A DNA stretch of 17,606 nt, from the NCBI GenBank assembly GCA_016207365.1, contig JACQPU010000281.1, positions 1 through 17,606 on the forward strand, read 5' to 3'. Source of the DNA: Ignavibacteriales bacterium. Its GTDB lineage: Bacteria; Bacteroidota; Ignavibacteria; UBA10030. The notes beneath the pieces were generated by a model that saw only the letters and a list, made by a program, of their open reading frames with translations, was not told the DNA's origin and made no database searches. The position numbers and the translations under genes were made by a program. Below, piece after piece: positions 7,017 to 13,880 of this stretch (its first letter is position 1; every line of letters starts with the position of its first letter).

Positions 7017-7595
7017 ATGCCAGGCCATCTGATCGTCATTTCTGCCCCCAGCGGTTCCGGCAAGACCACGCTTGCGAGGGCGATCATGAAATCCTTCCCT
7101 TCGATCGTCTTTTCGGTGTCTGCGACGACCAGGCCGCGGCGGGGTACGGAAGTTGACGGAAGAGACTACTATTTTCTCAGTCGCGAGGAATTCGAAAAAC
7201 GGATACGCGAGGGACGACTCATCGAGTGGGAGGAAATCTACGGAAATCTCTACGGAACCCTTCGATCAGAAGTCGACCGTGCGCTCGAGAACAGTCTTGC
7301 GATGTTGTTTGATGTTGACATCAAGGGCGCCCTCTCGATCAAGCGGCAATATCCGCAGGCAGTCCTTATTTTTATCAGACCGCCGGGTATCGAGGCTCTC
7401 AATCAACGTCTGAGGGCGCGTCAGACGGAGGATGAGGCGACGTTGCGTCGGCGGCTTGAGCGCGTTCCCCTGGAGCTGGAACTGGGAACCCGTTGTGATT
7501 ATCAGGTTGTCAATGACGATCTCGAGAAGGCCATTGCAGAGGTGGAACACATTGTCATGTCACGTACGAATCTTGAACCAATTCATTCATCATAA
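7017..7595 (+). CDS. gmk: Guanylate kinase
   Basis: 192 residues. Phosphorylates GMP to GDP with ATP, an essential cytosolic step of purine nucleotide synthesis and salvage. The P-loop SAPSGSGKTT is at residues 9-18. The GMP-binding region FSVSATTRPRRGTEVDGRDY is at about 32-51, with FLSREEFEKRIREGRLIEW following. VDIKGA (about 98-103) and the Arg-rich lid (RLRARQTEDEATLRRRLE) complete the fold. The length is normal. The ATG lies two bases after the yicC stop, and the gene ends inside the Shine-Dalgarno region of rpoZ. This points to one operon supplying the nucleotide and transcription machinery. Confidence 0.97.
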   Translation: MPGHLIVISAPSGSGKTTLARAIMKSFPSIVFSVSATTRPRRGTEVDGRDYYFLSREEFEKRIREGRLIEWEEIYGNLYGTLRSEVDRALENSLAMLFDVDIKGALSIKRQYPQAVLIFIRPPGIEALNQRLRARQTEDEATLRRRLERVPLELELGTRCDYQVVNDDLEKAIAEVEHIVMSRTNLEPIHSS

Positions 7596-7600
7596 GGAGG
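7594..7600 (+). promoter_or_regulatory. Shine-Dalgarno site of rpoZ overlapping the gmk stop
   Basis: AAGGAGG sits seven bases before the GTG start of rpoZ and overlaps the last two bases of the gmk TAA stop (7593-7595). It is close to a consensus ribosome binding site and decides the GTG start at 7608. Confidence 0.75.
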
Positions 7601-7607
7601 TACACCG

Positions 7608-7958
7608 GTGGCGGTCAAACCGATAGATATTCAACAGGTTAATCCAGACGTCGGAGGAATCTACGAGGCGATTATTGTGGCGGCCCGGCGCGCGCGGCAG
7701 ATTCATAACGATATCCGCATCGAGCTCAATCAGCAGCTGGAAACACTGGCACAGTTGACGACGACCGTGGATCCCGAGGAAGAAGTTGACGTGAGCGCCA
7801 ACCCCGATCAGCTCAAGATCAGTTTGGAATTCGAGAAGCGGCCAAAGGCCACCGAATACGCACTGGATGAGCTGATGCAGGGCAAACTCGAATGGCGGCG
7901 CAAGGAAGAAGAGCAACCGGTCGAGAAGGAAGCGCCTGAGCCTGACGACGCAGAATAG
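7608..7958 (+). CDS. rpoZ: DNA-directed RNA polymerase omega subunit
   Basis: 116 residues from a GTG start with an AAGGAGG site at seven bases. The omega subunit assists assembly and stability of core RNA polymerase by clamping the beta' C-terminus. The key block is GGIYEAIIVAARRARQIHND (about 16-35). It matches the Bacteroidota/Chlorobiota-type omega, where AARRARQI corresponds to the VAKRARQL-like helix of other bacteria. A middle segment reads KATEYALDELMQGKLEW. The C-terminal tail is rich in Glu, Lys and Pro and looks disordered. Placement between gmk and coaBC is the classical genomic neighbourhood of rpoZ, which strengthens the call. Confidence 0.9.
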   Translation: MAVKPIDIQQVNPDVGGIYEAIIVAARRARQIHNDIRIELNQQLETLAQLTTTVDPEEEVDVSANPDQLKISLEFEKRPKATEYALDELMQGKLEWRRKEEEQPVEKEAPEPDDAE

Positions 7959-7967
7959 AACGTACAC

Positions 7968-9182
7968 GTGATGCTCAAAGGGAAGAACATCGTGTTGGGG
8001 GTGACCGGAGGCATCGCCGCGTACAAATCCTGTTATCTTGTCCGGGAGTTGAAGAAAGCAGGAGCGGCAGTGAAGGTCGTTATGACTGATGCTGCAACAA
8101 AGTTCGTCTCTCCCCTCACATTCTCGACATTGTCCGAGAATGAAGTGGCGGTTGATCTCTGGAACAGAGATCAAAGCACCTCCTCGGAAATCGGAACGCG
8201 GCATATTGATCTGGCGCAATGGGCCAATCTTCTCCTTATCGCTCCGGCCTCGGCCCACACCGCGGCAAAATTAACCTACGGTCTTGCCGACAATCTTTTG
8301 ACCGTCATTGCCCTCGCCGCACGCTGTCCGCTTGTCCTTGCTCCTACAATGGATGCGGACATGTTTCTGAACGACACTACACAACGTAATCTGGCCGTGC
8401 TCAGGGAGCGCGGCGTTTTTGTCATCCCGCCAGTCGAAGGTGAGCATGCGAGCGGACTTGTCGGTCCGGGGAGGCTGCCCGAGATTGAGGTGATTGTCCG
8501 CTTCGTGGACGACGTCCTGGATCGGACGTACGAGGATTTCCGCTCTGTTTCCGTTCTGGTGACCGCCGGGCCAACATTTGAGCCCATCGATCCCGTGCGC
8601 TACATTGGCAACCGTTCTTCGGGAAAAATGGGATTTTCCCTTGCCCGCGCCGCCGCGCAGCGCGGAGCAACGGTAACCTTGGTGACGGGACCCGTGCATC
8701 TTGAAACTCCGAGACACGTTCGCCGTGTGAACGTGGAAACCGCCCAACAGATGCACAACGCCGTTGTTAAGGAGGCACCCTCCGTTGATGTTGTGGTGAT
8801 GGCGGCAGCTGTGGCGGATTATGCGCCTGCCGAACCAGCACCGGCCAAAATCAAAAAGGAAACAGGAAAGCTCGAGGCGATCAGGCTGATCAACACGATT
8901 GACATCCTGAAATCGCTTGGAGAGAAGAAGAAGAAAAGTACAACCCTTGTCGGTTTTGCGCTGGAAACAGAGAATGAACTGGATAATGCGCGCGGCAAAC
9001 TCCAGGCGAAAAACGCCGACATGATCGTTCTCAACAGCCTGAACGACGAAGGGGCGGGATTCGAAAGCGAGACCAACGTGGTAACGATTCTGACCCGCGA
9101 TGGCAAGACGGAACGGCTTCCACGCCAGCCGAAACTTGATGTTGCCAACGCGATTCTCGATCGCGTCCGCGCAATGCGGTAA
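7968..9182 (+). CDS. coaBC: Bifunctional CoaBC: phosphopantothenate-cysteine ligase / phosphopantothenoylcysteine decarboxylase
   Basis: 404 residues, normal length. Makes 4'-phosphopantetheine for coenzyme A in two steps. The N-terminal CoaC flavoprotein half starts KNIVLGVTGGIAAYKSCYLV. It holds the active-site His79 (GTRHIDLAQWANLLLIAPAS) and APTMDADM (125-132), the counterpart of the PAMN motif with Asp instead of Asn. The clamp region reads HASGLVGPGRLPE, with Ser162 where E. coli has the ACGD Cys. The CoaB half begins near 194 with SVLVTAGPTFEPIDPVRYIG and NRSSGKMG, then AAAVADYAP and KIKKE with the conserved Lys, and ends QPKLDVANAILD. The start is GTG at 7968 or ATG at 7971, nine to twelve bases after the rpoZ stop, with no clear Shine-Dalgarno site. 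It fits the rpoZ operon. Confidence 0.96.
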   Translation: MMLKGKNIVLGVTGGIAAYKSCYLVRELKKAGAAVKVVMTDAATKFVSPLTFSTLSENEVAVDLWNRDQSTSSEIGTRHIDLAQWANLLLIAPASAHTAAKLTYGLADNLLTVIALAARCPLVLAPTMDADMFLNDTTQRNLAVLRERGVFVIPPVEGEHASGLVGPGRLPEIEVIVRFVDDVLDRTYEDFRSVSVLVTAGPTFEPIDPVRYIGNRSSGKMGFSLARAAAQRGATVTLVTGPVHLETPRHVRRVNVETAQQMHNAVVKEAPSVDVVVMAAAVADYAPAEPAPAKIKKETGKLEAIRLINTIDILKSLGEKKKKSTTLVGFALETENELDNARGKLQAKNADMIVLNSLNDEGAGFESETNVVTILTRDGKTERLPRQPKLDVANAILDRVRAMR

Positions 9183-9207
9183 GCCCCATCACTCTTTCAG
9201 CACAATC

Positions 9208-10026
9208 GTGTCCTCTGATCGCGATCAGTTTGAGCGCCTTTTGTCTGATGTTCGGAGATTCCTGAGTCAGCAACAGGAAGTGTATGGGGACTTATTGTTT
9301 CCGGGAACGCAACCGGCGCATTCCCGCTCCGATGCCGGGGATGGAGGCAACGTGACCAAAAAAGGCGATGGCACATCCGAAGAGGAACTCTTTCCGGACA
9401 TACCGGCTTCCCGGGCCCCAGGGAGCGTGAGGACGGAGTTTCCAAAGGAAGATTGGGTTGGAACAGAGGATCTTGAGGCACTGAACCACATGATCTGTAC
9501 CTGCCTCAAGTGCTCCCTCGGTCAAACCCGGACGAAGTTCGTATTTGGTGTGGGGAATCCGCAGGCGGATCTTGTCCTCGTGGGCGAAGCACCTGGGGCG
9601 GATGAAGATGCCCAGGGCGAGCCGTTTGTGGGACGAGCCGGTCAGCTTCTTAACAAGATTCTGGAAGCAATCCGGTTCAGGAGAGAAGACGTCTACATCT
9701 GCAACATCCTCAAGTGCCGTCCACCCAACAACAGAGATCCGCTCCCGGAGGAAGTGAACTTGTGTGAACCGTACTTGTGGAAACAGCTTGAACTGATCAA
9801 ACCCAAGCTGATTCTGTGCCTCGGACGGATCGCAGCCCAGTCGCTGTTGAAAACAACGGAGTCCTTGTCGTCCCTCCGTGGCAAGGTGCATGATTATCGC
9901 GGAATCAAGCTGATGGTCACATATCACCCGGCGGCGTTGCTGCGGAATCCAAATTGGAAGAGGCCGGCATGGGAAGACGTGCAGAAGGTTCGAAAGCTCT
10001 ACGACGAATTGACGACAAACAGATAG
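9208..10026 (+). CDS. Family 4 uracil-DNA glycosylase with [4Fe-4S] cluster
   Basis: 272 residues from GTG 9208. Removes uracil from DNA in base excision repair. Residues 1-30 (FERLLSDVRRFLSQQQEVYG) are a helix, then a low-complexity acidic linker runs to about 85. The catalytic domain has motif 1 VGEAPGADEDAQGEPFVGRA (125-144) and the closing motif TYHPAALLRNP with His240. Four cysteines for the cluster are Cys99, Cys102, Cys170 and Cys186. The last two are 16 apart, as in the Thermus enzyme. The frame is open upstream into coaBC (ATG at 9100), but that extension is the coaBC sequence in another frame. I therefore prefer the GTG 25 bases after the coaBC stop, although no Shine-Dalgarno site is visible. 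It is followed by dnaB after 45 bases. Confidence 0.94.
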   Translation: MSSDRDQFERLLSDVRRFLSQQQEVYGDLLFPGTQPAHSRSDAGDGGNVTKKGDGTSEEELFPDIPASRAPGSVRTEFPKEDWVGTEDLEALNHMICTCLKCSLGQTRTKFVFGVGNPQADLVLVGEAPGADEDAQGEPFVGRAGQLLNKILEAIRFRREDVYICNILKCRPPNNRDPLPEEVNLCEPYLWKQLELIKPKLILCLGRIAAQSLLKTTESLSSLRGKVHDYRGIKLMVTYHPAALLRNPNWKRPAWEDVQKVRKLYDELTTNR

Positions 10027-10059
10027 GATCTGACTCCGATGAGGAGGCAGTGGGAATCA

Positions 10060-10065
10060 AAGGAG
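10060..10065 (+). promoter_or_regulatory. Shine-Dalgarno site of dnaB
   Basis: AAGGAG lies six bases before the ATG at 10072. It favours that start over the in-frame ATG at 10039, which would add eleven residues (MRRQWESKEST) and has no ribosome binding site. Confidence 0.6.
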
Positions 10066-10071
10066 AGTACT

Positions 10072-11511
10072 ATGGCAGAGGCGAAGAGAATCTTTGATCT
10101 GAATACAGGTGATCTCACCTCAGCTGCTGCGCGCGTGCCGCCGCAGGCTGTCGACGTGGAAATGGCCGTCCTCGGGGCCATGTTGATTGAAAAAGAGGCG
10201 ATTGCGAAGGTCCTCGAGGTTCTCGATGAGTCGGCGTTCTATAAGCCGGCACATCAGCAGATTTTTGCAGCCATCGTCAGCCTCTTTGAGCGCAGCGAAC
10301 CCGTTGATCTTATTACGCTCATCGATGAATTGCGCCGGCGCGGTCAGCTCGAAGCGATTGGAGGAGAACTCTATCTCACCGAACTGACCACCAAGACAGC
10401 TTCATCGGCAAACATCGAATTCCACGCCCATATTGTCCTCGAAAAGGCCCTGATGCGTCAACTGATCGCTTCTTCATCGGAGGTCATCAGCCGCGCGTAC
10501 CGTGAGACTGAGGATGCCCTCGAGCTGCTCGATGAAGCCGAACAGAAGATTTTTCGGATCTCCGAACAGCGGATGAAAAAGACGTTCGTGTCGATGAACA
10601 CTGCCGTACACAGCACGATGGAACTGCTGGAAAGCATTCACGGTAAGCACAGTGGAATCACGGGAGTCCCCGCGGGGTTTACGGAATTGGACAACCTTAC
10701 GGGGGGATTTCAGAAGTCGGACCTCGTCATCGTTGCGGGACGTCCGAGTCAGGGAAAGACGGCACTCGTGCTGTCTGTGGCCCGAAATGCCTCCGTTCTG
10801 CACAACGTTCCGATCGGCTTTTTCAGCTTGGAAATGTCCACACAGCAACTTGTGATGAGGTTGATTTGTGCCGAAGCACGCGTGGATGCGCACAGCGTTC
10901 GTACGGGCCGTTTGCCCGAAGATGAATGGCGGAAGCTCAGTACGAGTGTCGGCCGCCTCTACAAGGCCAAGATCTTCATTGACGACACACCGGCGCTGGG
11001 AATTCTCGAACTGCGGGCAAAAGCGCGCCGGCTGAAGGCAGAGCATAATGTGGGGCTGATTGTTGTGGACTATCTCCAGCTCATGCAGGGTCCAAAAAAT
11101 GCACAGAGCCGCGAGCAGGAAATCTCTACAATCTCAAGGTCGTTGAAAGCTCTGGCAAAAGAACTGGGAATTCCAGTCCTGGCGCTCTCTCAGCTGAACA
11201 GGGCTGTCGAGGCACGGGGAGACAAGAGACCTGTCCTCGCGGATTTGCGGGAATCCGGAGCGATCGAGCAGGATGCAGACGTGGTGTTGTTTGTGCATCG
11301 TCCGGAAATATACGGCATCGAAAAAGATGAGGACGGAAATCCGACAGAGGGTCTGGCAGAGATCATTATCGGAAAACAGAGAAACGGCCCAACAGGGTCC
11401 GTTCGTATGGCTTTCATCAGACAATATGCACGTTTCGAGAATCTCACACGATTCCGGGATCCCGCCTTGGCAGGACTGCCGCCAGGCAACGCCGATGAAG
11501 TACCGTTTTAA
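10072..11511 (+). CDS. dnaB: Replicative DNA helicase DnaB
   Basis: 479 residues. Hexameric 5'-3' helicase that unwinds DNA ahead of the replication fork and contacts primase. The N-terminal domain opens PPQAVDVEMAVLGAMLIEKE (23-42). The RecA-like C-terminal domain starts near 195 (GVPAGFTELDNLTGGFQ). It carries Walker A GRPSQGKTAL (223-232), FSLEMS (251-256), Walker B LIVVDYLQLM (329-338), SREQEISTISRSLKALAKEL (346-365), LSQLNRAVE and LRESGAIEQDADVVLFVHRP. The arginine-finger region IIGKQRNGPTGSV is at about 432-444. No intein interrupts the Walker A or other usual insertion sites. The position normally Met in the Walker A (GRPSMGKT) is Gln here. It is the last gene of the housekeeping run; the next gene is 95 bases away. 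Confidence 0.98.
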   Translation: MAEAKRIFDLNTGDLTSAAARVPPQAVDVEMAVLGAMLIEKEAIAKVLEVLDESAFYKPAHQQIFAAIVSLFERSEPVDLITLIDELRRRGQLEAIGGELYLTELTTKTASSANIEFHAHIVLEKALMRQLIASSSEVISRAYRETEDALELLDEAEQKIFRISEQRMKKTFVSMNTAVHSTMELLESIHGKHSGITGVPAGFTELDNLTGGFQKSDLVIVAGRPSQGKTALVLSVARNASVLHNVPIGFFSLEMSTQQLVMRLICAEARVDAHSVRTGRLPEDEWRKLSTSVGRLYKAKIFIDDTPALGILELRAKARRLKAEHNVGLIVVDYLQLMQGPKNAQSREQEISTISRSLKALAKELGIPVLALSQLNRAVEARGDKRPVLADLRESGAIEQDADVVLFVHRPEIYGIEKDEDGNPTEGLAEIIIGKQRNGPTGSVRMAFIRQYARFENLTRFRDPALAGLPPGNADEVPF

Positions 11512-11606
11512 CGCCTTACCATTCCGGTGTAGCCCTTGATGCTGAACAGTTGCCAATGCTCAACGCAGGCACGCACCTGCGATGTGAATTCCATTGATCT
11601 GCTCAG

Positions 11607-12479
11607 ATGAACCGAAGAGATTTTTGTAAACTCAGCGTTCTTGGTGTCACGAGTGGGCCGTTGTGGAGCCTTTTGCCCTCCGCGCGACAACAAGGTGACG
11701 ACGAAGAAATCTGTCGCCAGAAATTTTCCCTTGCCGTCTCTCTTTCACTGCAGGCGAGGCCTATTCAGGAAGTGATCATACAGATGGGAGTTTCATTCCT
11801 CGGGACGGAATACGTTGCGCGTACTCTTGAAGTGCCGGGTCCTGAACGTCTGATCGTGAATATGCGCGGCCTGGATTGTGTTTCATTCTATGAGAATGCC
11901 CTTGTCCTGGCGCGATGTATCAAGAAGGGCACAATGACGTTCGTGAATTATCGGGATGAACTGAAGTTCATTCGCTATCGCGGTGGGGTCATCGACGGAT
12001 ACTCCAGTCGCCTGCATTACACATCGGATTATTTCTATGATAACGAGAAGAAAGGCGTTTGGTCGGATATAACACGTAGTCTTGGCGGTATTCCGTACCG
12101 GAAGACAATTAAATATATGTCCACACATCGCGACCAGTACAGGCAGCTTAGGGAAAATCCGGCAAATCTTGAAGCGATCCGAAAGATTGAAGAAGAGATT
12201 ACCCGCAGGGAAAAATACTTCATTCCGAAGGATAACGTCGCAGAAATCGAATCGGGCATGGTCGGCGGGGATATCGTCGGAATCACGACTGACATCGAGG
12301 GCTTGGATGTACTCCACACGGGAATTCTTGTTCGGCAGGGTGCCCGCCTGCACCTTCTCCACGCTCCTGCCGGAGGAAAAAAGGTTGAGGTCTCCGAAAA
12401 GGATTTTCCGGAGTATCTTACACGGAACAAGAGGTACACAGGGGTCATGATTGTGAGGCCTGGGGAGCCGCGCGGATAA
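11607..12479 (+). CDS. DUF1460 family amidase-like protein with twin-arginine-like leader
   Basis: 290 residues. DUF1460 proteins have an NlpC/P60-like cysteine-peptidase fold and are described as N-acetylmuramoyl-L-alanine amidase-like, acting on cell-wall peptides. Conserved blocks seen: GLDCVSFYENALVLAR with candidate catalytic Cys91, SRLHYTSDYF (134-143), GDIVGITTDIEGLDVLHTGI with candidate His237, and LHLLHAP (248-254). A charged helical insert runs from about 174 to 207. The N-terminus MNRRDFCKLSVLGVT has RRxFxK followed by a hydrophobic stretch, consistent with export by Tat, possibly Sec. The protein is therefore expected in the periplasm. No strong Shine-Dalgarno site precedes the ATG. 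It begins a small accessory run and ends 22 bases before the macrodomain gene. Confidence 0.88.
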   Translation: MNRRDFCKLSVLGVTSGPLWSLLPSARQQGDDEEICRQKFSLAVSLSLQARPIQEVIIQMGVSFLGTEYVARTLEVPGPERLIVNMRGLDCVSFYENALVLARCIKKGTMTFVNYRDELKFIRYRGGVIDGYSSRLHYTSDYFYDNEKKGVWSDITRSLGGIPYRKTIKYMSTHRDQYRQLRENPANLEAIRKIEEEITRREKYFIPKDNVAEIESGMVGGDIVGITTDIEGLDVLHTGILVRQGARLHLLHAPAGGKKVEVSEKDFPEYLTRNKRYTGVMIVRPGEPRG

Positions 12480-12487
12480 ATGACCCG

Positions 12488-12494
12488 AGAGGAG
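12488..12494 (+). promoter_or_regulatory. Shine-Dalgarno site of the macrodomain gene
   Basis: AGAGGAG, seven bases before the GTG at 12502, decides that non-ATG start. The site follows the DUF1460 stop by eight bases, so the two genes are probably on one transcript. Confidence 0.6.
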
Positions 12495-12501
12495 CATTCA
12501 G

Positions 12502-13065
12502 GTGGCGCCGGGAACGGAGAAGATCCATCTGATTCAGGGTGATATTACCCGCGTGAAAATTCAGGCAATCGTCAATGCGGCGAATTCATCGTTGCTTGGA
12601 GGCGGAGGTGTCGATGGGGCCATTCATCGGGTGGCTGGGCCTGAGCTGCGGGAAGAGTGCAGGAAACTTGGCGGATGCGAAACTGGCGATGCAAAAATCA
12701 CGAAGGGCTACCGGCTCCCCGCCCAATGGGTGATCCACACGGTGGGTCCTGTCTGGAGGGGTGGAGAACACGGGGAAGATGAACTTCTTGCCTGGTGTTA
12801 TCGGAGGTGTTTCGACCTCGTCCGGGAACTCAATATTACCGAAATTGCGTTTCCATCAATTAGTACCGGAGCATACGGATTTCCGGTTGACCGCGCATGC
12901 AGAATTGCCCTTCGGGAGATTGCGCGGGCCGGGGCCGAGCTCGACAGACTTCATCGCGTCCTGGTTGTGTGTTTTGACGCTGGGACGTTGAACGAATATC
13001 AAGCGACTTTGAGAGAAGTATTGTCAGGAACCAAGGATCCGAGGACCAAGAACCAAAACCAATAA
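12502..13065 (+). CDS. Macrodomain ADP-ribosyl hydrolase / O-acetyl-ADP-ribose deacetylase (MacroD/YmdB type)
   Basis: 187 residues from a GTG start. MacroD-type enzymes hydrolyse O-acetyl-ADP-ribose and remove mono-ADP-ribose from acidic residues; YmdB of E. coli also modulates RNase III. Motifs in order: IQGDITRVKIQAIVNAANSS (11-30), GGGGVDGAIHRVAGPEL (33-49) with the conserved Asp38, VIHTVGP (77-83) and FPSISTGAYGFPVD (117-130). All ligand-binding loops are intact, so activity is likely. The last dozen residues (TKDPRTKNQNQ) are low in complexity and are encoded by a repeat tract rich in the hexamer RACCAA, so the C-terminus may vary between strains. It is flanked by a cell-envelope gene and an exported DUF2911 gene. 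The physiological target cannot be inferred. Confidence 0.95.
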   Translation: MAPGTEKIHLIQGDITRVKIQAIVNAANSSLLGGGGVDGAIHRVAGPELREECRKLGGCETGDAKITKGYRLPAQWVIHTVGPVWRGGEHGEDELLAWCYRRCFDLVRELNITEIAFPSISTGAYGFPVDRACRIALREIARAGAELDRLHRVLVVCFDAGTLNEYQATLREVLSGTKDPRTKNQNQ

Positions 13066-13080
13066 CGAATAATCAACCAA
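13029..13080 (+). repeat. RACCAA / heptamer-periodic tract spanning the macro stop and DUF2911 start
   Basis: Five copies of the hexamer (A/G)ACCAA start at 13029, 13044, 13051, 13057 and 13075. The last 24 bases also read as heptamers AACCAAT, AACGAAT, AATCAAC (13057-13077). The tract encodes the low-complexity end of the macrodomain protein, holds its TAA stop (13063-13065) and abuts the ATG at 13080. There is no Shine-Dalgarno site. It is similar to the tract at 2792-2812. Confidence 0.65.
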
Positions 13081-13631
13081 TGCTTCTCACATTCTTCGCA
13101 AGCATTCTCCTCAGCAGCATTTCTCACACCTCGTTTCCTCAGCAGCCCATTCTCAGCCCGAGGGATTCAACTGAAATAATTATCAAAGGAAAGAAAATCA
13201 GTGTGAACTATGGGCGACCGTCGATGAGGGGAAGAACAATTATGGGTGGGCTTGTGCCCTACAACAAGGTCTGGCGAACAGGTGCGAATGAAGCGACCGC
13301 GTTTGAGACGGAAACAGACCTCGAGTTTGATGGAGTAGTTTTACCGCGCGGATCATATACGCTTTACACGCTTCCCTCGGCAGGCCCATGGAAGCTTATC
13401 ATCAACAAACAAACGGGTCAATGGGGAACCGTGTACAATCCGGAGCTCGATTTTGCCCGACTTCCCATGAAAAAGGAACCGCTGAAGAACCCTGTTGAAA
13501 CCCTGACTATCTCCTTCCGCCGGAACGGTACAGATGGCGTTGTTCTCGTTCTCGAATGGGAGTACACCATCCTCTCAATTCCATTCAAAGTTTTAAACAA
13601 CAACACTCACCAATCAAAATCGAAACTGTAA
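13080..13631 (+). CDS. DUF2911 domain protein, exported
   Basis: 183 residues. The first ~20 residues (LLTFFASILLSSI) are a signal peptide, so the product is probably periplasmic. DUF2911, a beta-rich domain common in Bacteroidota and without an assigned reaction, is recognised by VNYGRPSMRGRTIMGGLVPY (42-61), KVWRTGANEATAFET (63-77), LPRGSYTLYTLP (88-99) and the later NPELDFARLPM. The closing LEWEYTILSIPF is also typical. The start at 13080 has no Shine-Dalgarno site and lies directly after a repeat tract. The stop TAA overlaps the ATG of the CDGSH gene by one base, which suggests coupled translation. Function is unknown; the domain assignment is confident. Confidence 0.9.
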   Translation: MLLTFFASILLSSISHTSFPQQPILSPRDSTEIIIKGKKISVNYGRPSMRGRTIMGGLVPYNKVWRTGANEATAFETETDLEFDGVVLPRGSYTLYTLPSAGPWKLIINKQTGQWGTVYNPELDFARLPMKKEPLKNPVETLTISFRRNGTDGVVLVLEWEYTILSIPFKVLNNNTHQSKSKL

Positions 13632-13852
13632 TGGTGACGAAAATCACGGTTCGAAACAACAGGAGTCTTCGGATTGAAGGCGATTTCGAAATCGTCGATG
13701 AAGAAGGCAACAGGTTTGATCTTTCGGGACGAACGGCCATTTCCCTCTGTCGTTGTGGACACAGCAAGGACAAACCGTTTTGCGATGGGAGCCACAGGGA
13801 GGCAGGATTCCAATCGCAAGTGAAAGCCCGCGCTCTTCCTCCGCTAAAGTAA
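13631..13852 (+). CDS. CDGSH-type iron-sulfur protein
   Basis: 73 residues. CDGSH proteins bind a redox-active [2Fe-2S] cluster through three Cys and one His (mitoNEET-like fold). The motif CRCGHSKDKPFCDGSH (about 40-55) fits CxCx2(S/T)x3PxCDG(S/T/A)H exactly, so all ligands are present. The domain is preceded by a strand-like region (NRSLRIEGDFEIVDEEGNRF), as in small bacterial homologues that dimerise. The ATG overlaps the preceding TAA as TAATG, which fixes the start. The frame is open upstream to 13556, but that is only a shadow of the DUF2911 gene. No signal peptide, so it should be cytosolic. It may serve in redox or iron-sulfur handling; its tie to the exported DUF2911 protein is unclear. 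Confidence 0.93.
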   Translation: MVTKITVRNNRSLRIEGDFEIVDEEGNRFDLSGRTAISLCRCGHSKDKPFCDGSHREAGFQSQVKARALPPLK

Positions 13853-13880
13853 CGGGAACTCAACGCCGAGGGCGGAACGG

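Noticed and set aside
7590..8258. 222-residue open frame on the minus strand
   Set aside because: It is fully antisense to rpoZ and coaBC, which have unmistakable motifs. Its translation has no recognisable domain and is rich in His, Cys and Arg as in shadow frames.
9100..9207. Upstream ATG start for the uracil-DNA glycosylase
   Set aside because: The added residues are the end of coaBC read in another frame and do not resemble the family's N-terminus.
9292..9927. 211-residue open frame on the minus strand
   Set aside because: Antisense to the uracil-DNA glycosylase gene; no coherent motif.
11564..11581. Hairpin CGCAGG/CCTGCG after dnaB
   Set aside because: Six base pairs, a six-base loop and no T-run on the plus strand, so too weak to call a terminator.
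11883..12497. 204-residue open frame on the minus strand
   Set aside because: Antisense to the DUF1460 gene, which has conserved Cys and His blocks.
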